Source: Paraprevotella sp. (GTDB taxonomy: Bacteria; Bacteroidota; Bacteroidia; Bacteroidales; Bacteroidaceae). Taken from it: a stretch of 12,453 nt of DNA. The notes under the pieces were generated by a model. That model saw nothing but the letters and a program-made list of their open reading frames with translations, made no database searches and was not told the DNA's origin. Location of the stretch: positions 1 to 12,453 of the forward strand of contig JAJPYK010000174.1 in assembly GCA_021205005.1 (NCBI GenBank), given 5' to 3'. Positions 7,170 through 12,453 of the stretch are shown piece by piece (the first letter of the stretch is position 1; every line of letters starts with the position of its first letter). Made by a program: the position numbers and the translations under genes.

Positions 7170-10100
7170 ATGAAGAAACTTACTCTGAAAATGTCGGCAC
7201 TCGTCGCCACGGCCTGGCTTTCCATCGCCACGGCACTGGCGGGCGATCAGTTCGTGCCGAAAACGTATTCCTATACCAATATAGGAATGAGCAGTCAGGC
7301 CACCATCAACATCCCGATGACGGACCTGTTCACCTATCCCGACGACCTGGACGCCACGGCCAACCTCGACGAGGCCGGCGTCACCGCCGAATTCGAATAT
7401 CTCAATGAGGATGTAGTGGGACTTTACAGATACGAATACTACAAATTCGGCAAGGTGCAGGAACTTTATCTGATGCGTAAAGGCGGCTACGTGACCGGAA
7501 AAGCCGATGTGACCGTCAAACTGACCTACAAGGGACAAACCGTAGAGAATAAGCTGGACATCAACATCGTGTCCATGATAGCCAGAGACGACTCCTATAC
7601 GATCGACTTAGGCAAGAGCCTGACGATGCCCGTACTCTCCAACGACAACTTCATGTTGAACAGCGACAAGAACAAGGCGGCCCTCGAAATCATACAGGCA
7701 CCGGTAAACGGTACGGCCACCGTAGTGTCCGGAGGGGATAACGCACCGGACAGCATCAAGTACGTACAAAACGAAGGTCTGGACAACTACACGTTCGATG
7801 AACTGAAATACCGGGTGAAGCTCGGCGAGGAGACCTCGGATGCCACGGTGAAGATCGACATCCACCAAAATGCTTATGCTTCGCGGGTCATCGAATTCCT
7901 GCCTGCGCCCGGACAGTTCACCAACCAATTGTCCACAAGTAAGGCGGCCGAAAGCACGTTAGGCACGCAAGGCGGCACCATCAGTTTGGGCGCATTCGGC
8001 GGATACGTCATCTACGGTTTCGACCAACCGATCAAAAACGATCCGAGAAATCCCTACGGCGTAGACTTCACCATCAAAGGCAACTCCTTTATCGGCGACC
8101 TCTATGGCGTATGGACCGAACCGGGTGCAGTGCAGGTATGCCAGGATCTGAACGGCAACGGAGTGCCCGATCCGGACGAACCATGGTATGAACTGGCCGG
8201 TTCCGACTACTGGTTGAGCACCACCAGACACAACGCCAAAATGACGTATTACAACCCGAACTATGACACGCGCTACACCGTGCCCTGGACACTCACCTAT
8301 ACCGACAGCGACGGCAAGGAACAAACGGAAGCCGGGGCCGTATTGACAAACCAATTCCACCAGCAGTCTTACTACTCCGATCCGTTCGACTTCGGTTGCA
8401 ACCGCGACTCGATTACCTTCGAGGGCTCCATCATCCGCAGCTCCATCGACATGAGCGCACCGAGCTACATCGAATTCTACCGCGCTCCGGCTTTCGGCTA
8501 CTGCGACAACCGCGGATACAACCAAAACGACCTGTCCACCGCCATGAACCCGTATTATAATGACGAGAAAGGCAATGCGGCCGATGGTTTCGACTTGGGC
8601 TGGGCCGTAGACAAGGACGGCAACCACGTGGATCTGGACCATGCGGACTTCGTGAAAATATATTGTGCCGGCAGCGCCAACGCAGGCTGGCTCGGCGAAT
8701 GGTCTACCGAAGTACTCGGCGTAGGCATCACGACGCCCGATCCGAATTACGAACCGAAGGACTACTATCTGAATTATATCGGCATCACCCAACTTCAGGT
8801 CATCCGCGGCCAGGAATGCCAGTTCGAAGGGTTCCTCTTCAAGAACGGACGTCCCGTGACGGAAGGCGAACCCCGCTGGTGGCTCTCTACCGATAGCGTA
8901 GGTACCATTGACCAGACCGGTCTGTTCAAAGCCACGCACGACGGAAATACCAAGATTTATTTCAGCCGGAAAGACGACATCCCGACCGACTCCATCAGCA
9001 TCGATGTAGTCGACCTCACTTCCGTACTCATCGATTTGGAAGGCAACGCCAGCACCGTGTCGAACGATACGATACAAATGGTTGCAGGCGAAACGGCTTA
9101 TATCAACGTTCAATGCACCGACAGCCGCGACGGAAGCCTGAACTGTACGGCACGCAACCGATATATCTATGAAACGTTCGACTGGACCACTTCCGATCCC
9201 GAAGCCGGTACGATCAACAACGGTTCGTTCCACGGGCTGAAAGCCGGAAGCACCCTGCTGCATGTCTATTCTCACTCTAACCCGGAATTGTCCGACTCCA
9301 TCCGGGTCATTGTCAACGAAGTGCCGGAACTGCAAGCCGTGAGCGATCCCGTCCGGCTGGCTTACTATGAACCGCAAGGCAGCAAGGCGGCAAAAGACCT
9401 CTTCACCTCCGGCAACGGTTCTACGGTTTATCTGGACAGCGTAAAAACCACGGGACATGACGAATACGCCATCGCCGACAACAAACTCAATTACCGATAT
9501 ACGCAAGGAAAGTACGTGACCGACACCCTGACCTTCAGCCTCACCCACTACGGCCGTCACGAACAAAGATCGCTGCCGTTCATCTATGCGCCCGACACCA
9601 AGGCTTCCGATCCTCTTCTGCTTTACAGCGACATAAACAGCGTGAAGTCTTATGACGCTATGGGCGGGAGCACACGTATGAAAACCCTCATCGACTCACT
9701 GGCAACCGGCAGCATCAGCAGCCTGGTGTCCGACGGAGGATTCTTCTATCTGTCCGCAGCCGACAGCATATACCGTTATAACACGGCGGACACGACCTGC
9801 ACGCATAAAAACGGGCTGGATTAAAAGACCGTCATAGACCGCATGCTGACGGCACGCAACCTCTTGCTCGTGGCCTCGCATACGAGTGACCGTGAATCAC
9901 GGATCAACATCTTCTATAAGACCGATCTGCAACCGGCCAAAACTTTCGACCTGACAAGGCGTTCAAGGACATGGTCGTGAACGGAGACAAGCTCTATGTG
10001 GCCACCGAAACCGACGGCAAGGCTTCCATGAACGTGATCGACCTGAAGAACTTCATCATGGAACGCGAAGTATCGCTCGGTCAGAAAGGTACGGGCATCG

Positions 10101-11440
10101 CTACGCTCGTAAGCAAGGGCAAACGGGTATACGGCATCCGTCCCTATAACCCGCAGACGGAAGAAATGGCCGCCATCGTAGAGTTCAACACTACGAACAA
10201 TACGTCGAGCCTCATCGAAACCGACGGCATACAGGCCTTCTGCGAAGGTGTACCCGTGGCCATGAAACCGATGTCGGGCGACTCCATCCTGTTGTCTAAC
10301 TACAATGGCTTTACGGCTTACGACACGCAAAAGAATAAGATACTCGACGACATCCTCCTCACGGCCGGACATTCGGCATATCCTACCGAAGCCGTACAAA
10401 ACACGACTTCGCAACTCAGCTACGTGTTCTACGCCGACGAGAATGCCGAAAACTATCAGGGAGCCGTATTCCAAGGGAAAGAATTCACCAAGAAAGACGA
10501 CATCTACGACTTGGGCCGTATACCGGCCAACCTTTCCGCACAACCGGCGTTGGAAGATAACGAGGCGCCCCAGCCGGCAAGCCGTTTCAGCATGAGTCCG
10601 AACAGCTATTGTTATGAGATGGGCACCGCTCCTTCTGCCCAGACGATATGGAAATCCAATAACTTCACAGACCACGAGGGCGACTTCGCCATTTATCTGC
10701 GCGGACTGGAGAAGTATCCTTGGATCACCCAACTCGACGACGCCGCAAACGGAGACATCCGCATCGAGGCGCTCTATCGGGGTACGGTAGACCGTGACTC
10801 CGTCATCGACCTTCAGGTAGAAGCCATCGACCCCTCGGGAGCATCCTCACTTGTAAACGCCTCCTACACCATCAAGGCCCAAATCGTAAAACCCACCGTG
10901 GCACAGGCCATCGCCGATACCACCATCTATCTCGGCACCGACACGCTGCGCATCGGACTGAAAGACGTGTTTGCCTACGCCGGTCCGACTTACGGCGTCA
11001 CGCTAACTAAGTCAGTGCAGGCAAATGACAATCCCGAGCTTCTGGACGCCAGCATCGAAACCGCCACGGATTCGCTGCTTCTCATTCCCGTGGCCGGAAA
11101 AACCGGTACGGCGCAACTTACCGTGCGCTACACTGTAGCCAAGAGCGGATATGGAGAGAAATATGCCGAAACGAGCTTCAACGTCAACGTACAAGATCCC
11201 TCAAGCGTCGGCTCTACCGGACAAATCACCTCGCTGAACGTACTCACGAATCCGTTCGACCGTCAGCTTGTCATCGAAGTTCCGGAAGACGGTACGGCCT
11301 CTCTTTACGATCTGGGCGGACGACTGCTCCTGCAAATCTCCGTAAAGACCGGAGTGAATACGATCCAGGTCGGTACGCTTCCTTCCGGTACTTATATACT
11401 CAAGTATAAGGACGAAGCCGTGAAAGTGATACGTAAATAA
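7170..11440 (+). pseudogene. Giant fusion surface protein, broken by stop and frameshift
   Basis: Repaired, this encodes about 1423 residues. Residues 1-24 are a signal peptide (ALA-GD), not a lipobox. In order: an N-terminal beta domain (about 26-137); a cadherin-like domain (ARDDSYTIDLGKS, then VLSNDNF, 138-235); the APGQF...WYELAGS...GWLGEWSTE domain (246-514) shared with the protein at 3818-5068, including a calcium-loop-like DLNGNGVPDPDE from residue 326; two or more Ig/BIG2-like domains (about 530-800); a beta propeller from about 814; cadherin-like domains; and a T9SS type A tail (NPFDRQL, ASLYDLGGRLLLQ, GTYILKYKDEAVKVIRK). Lesions: TAA at 9822-9824 (one change from CAA would restore Gln), then a one-base loss near 9953-9956, where GACCTGAC-AAGGCG needs one more base to give DLTKAFKDMVV. 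As read, the product stops at 884 residues, inside the propeller and without its tail. Ligand unknown. Confidence 0.85.
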
Positions 11441-11473
11441 GCAGGTTGTTCCGACGCCGCGTGCGTAAAAAAC

Positions 11474-11517
11474 AAGAAGGAAGCCTCCGATATTTTTCGA
11501 GGGCTTCCTTCTTTATT
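11474..11517. terminator. Bidirectional intrinsic terminator
   Basis: AAGAAGGAAGCC (11474-11485) pairs with GGCTTCCTTCTT (11502-11513) over 12 bp, with a partly self-pairing 16-base loop. On the plus strand it is followed by TTTATT; on the minus strand it is followed by G and then TTTTTT (complement of 11467-11472). It sits 33 nt after the stop of the fusion gene and about 40 nt after the stop of the convergent MFS gene, so it can serve both. Confidence 0.9.
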
Positions 11518-11552
11518 GATTCTGGTTCTTCTCCACTCAGAACAGGAGAGCG

Positions 11553-12453
11553 TCACTTCCGTACCGGTTCCAAACGCAACGTCCTTTTGACTTTGTACAA
11601 ACAAAACCATATCCCGATGCAACAAGCCACCATGATCAAACCGGTCGTATAAAGCATATTGCCCATTCCGGCCAACGGCGAAAGCACGCCGCCGGCCAAA
11701 AACGTCAGAAAGCCCAATAAGGCTGAGGCGTTACCGGAGTTCTCACGCTCCAGATCCAAAGCCAACGTAGTGGAACTGGGCAGGATCAATCCCAAGAACA
11801 GAAGAAAGATGAAAAGCACGACTTCCACCGGCCATACCGAAGGGCTCAAGACTAAAACCAGTGCCACGCACAGGCTCATGCCGGTAAAGCCGGATACCCC
11901 GGCGCGCAAGGCTGACACGGCGTTCTTGAAGCGGGATGCCGACAGCGCACCTAACATGATGCCCAAAGCTTTGACTCCGAAGCACAGACTATAAAACAAG
12001 GGACTGACCCCGAAGTGTTCCTGAAAAATAAAAGGCGAAGCGGAAATATAAGTAAACATGACGCCCATGGCAAGAGCCTGGATCCACACATAGTGCATGA
12101 ATCGATGGTGGTGTAGAATCGGACCGTAGTGTCGGAAAGTGGACCACACATTACCGGCTTTGCGTCTCTCCGGCTCCAACGATTCCCGAAAAAACACAGC
12201 ACGATAACCAGCTATGCCCCCAGCGCCAGCAACACCGCAAAAATGCCCCGCCAATCCATCATTCCGAGCAACACACCGCCCAACACCGGCGCACAGATGG
12301 GGGCCAAGCCTTGTACGGAGCTCAACAAGGAAAAGAAGCGAGTCAGCTCTTTCCCTTCGTAAAGATCGGTAGCAATGGATTTAGAAATCACGATGCCGCC
12401 GGCACCGGAGAGACCTTGCCATAATCTAAAAAAAAATATATATGAATATTAGG
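11553..12453 (-). pseudogene. Bcr/CflA-type MFS transporter, partial and frame-disrupted
   Basis: An inner-membrane proton-driven drug efflux transporter of the Bcr/CflA group, by family resemblance. The visible part covers roughly the C-terminal three quarters of a usual ~400-residue protein; the start lies beyond the window. Upstream it reads RLWQGLSGAGGIVISKSIAT, then GLAPICAPVLGG (an antiporter motif C-like stretch) and MMDWRGIFAVLLALGA. TAG at 12212-12214 interrupts it (one change from CAG). Then LVIVLCFF needs one extra base around 12186-12194, beside a six-A run on the plus strand, to continue as RESLEPERRKAG. After that about 210 residues are intact with several hydrophobic helices, ending LRLEPVRK. 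The outermost 27 bases are almost pure A/T and contain an in-frame TAA at 12449-12451. It is convergent with the B12 cluster and probably unrelated to it. Confidence 0.82.

Noticed and set aside
6859..7408. Short plus-strand frames across the spacer after 6840
   Set aside because: They cross the inverted repeat, have no domain, and one of them runs into the start of the fusion gene in another frame. The spacer is better read as non-coding.
7959..9566. 535-codon open frame on the minus strand
   Set aside because: It is antisense to the fusion gene, which has clear domains and a paralogous neighbour. The antisense product is Val/Ala/Gly/Arg-rich with no recognisable domain.
9822..9970. Programmed frameshift or readthrough in the fusion gene
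   Set aside because: The stop and the frameshift are about 130 nt apart, and the site lacks a slippery heptamer or an obvious downstream stimulatory structure, so two independent lesions are simpler.

Overview
The window looks like chromosome from a Bacteroidota bacterium, most likely a gut-type Bacteroidales. The signs are a TAnnTTTG-type -7 promoter box, surface lipoproteins paired with a TonB-dependent receptor, C-terminal tails of the type IX secretion (T9SS) sorting kind, and starts without Shine-Dalgarno sequences. By eye the coding DNA is moderately GC-rich, well above typical Bacteroides. I cannot name the genus.

Positions 1-596 are a regulatory leader: an AT-rich stretch, a promoter box, a cobalamin riboswitch with recognisable core, B12 box and a downstream kissing-loop hairpin, then a second hairpin just before the first start codon. 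Positions 597-6840 form a tight plus-strand cluster: a BtuB-like TonB-dependent receptor, a BtuG-like beta-propeller lipoprotein (5 nt later), a second surface lipoprotein of unknown function (0 nt gap), and a secreted beta-propeller protein with a T9SS-type tail (11 nt gap). A 329-nt spacer with a 13-nt sequence present three times separates this from a very large surface protein gene (7170-11440), whose product combines the domain of the second lipoprotein with a propeller and T9SS-type tail. A bidirectional terminator then separates it from a convergent minus-strand Bcr/CflA-type MFS transporter gene that runs off the right edge.

The cluster reads as a vitamin B12 (corrinoid) capture system at the cell surface. 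The riboswitch would reduce expression when B12 is plentiful, the BtuG-like lipoprotein would bind the ligand and cap the BtuB-like receptor, and three further surface or secreted proteins of unknown function are probably accessory. The most informative point is that the large gene is a natural fusion of the domain types carried separately by its two neighbours.

Three of the six genes carry lesions: a TAG in the receptor gene, a TAA plus a one-base frameshift in the large gene, and a TAG plus a one-base frameshift in the MFS gene. The reading frames around the lesions are otherwise well preserved. This means either recent decay or base-level errors in the sequence; the sequence alone cannot decide between them.
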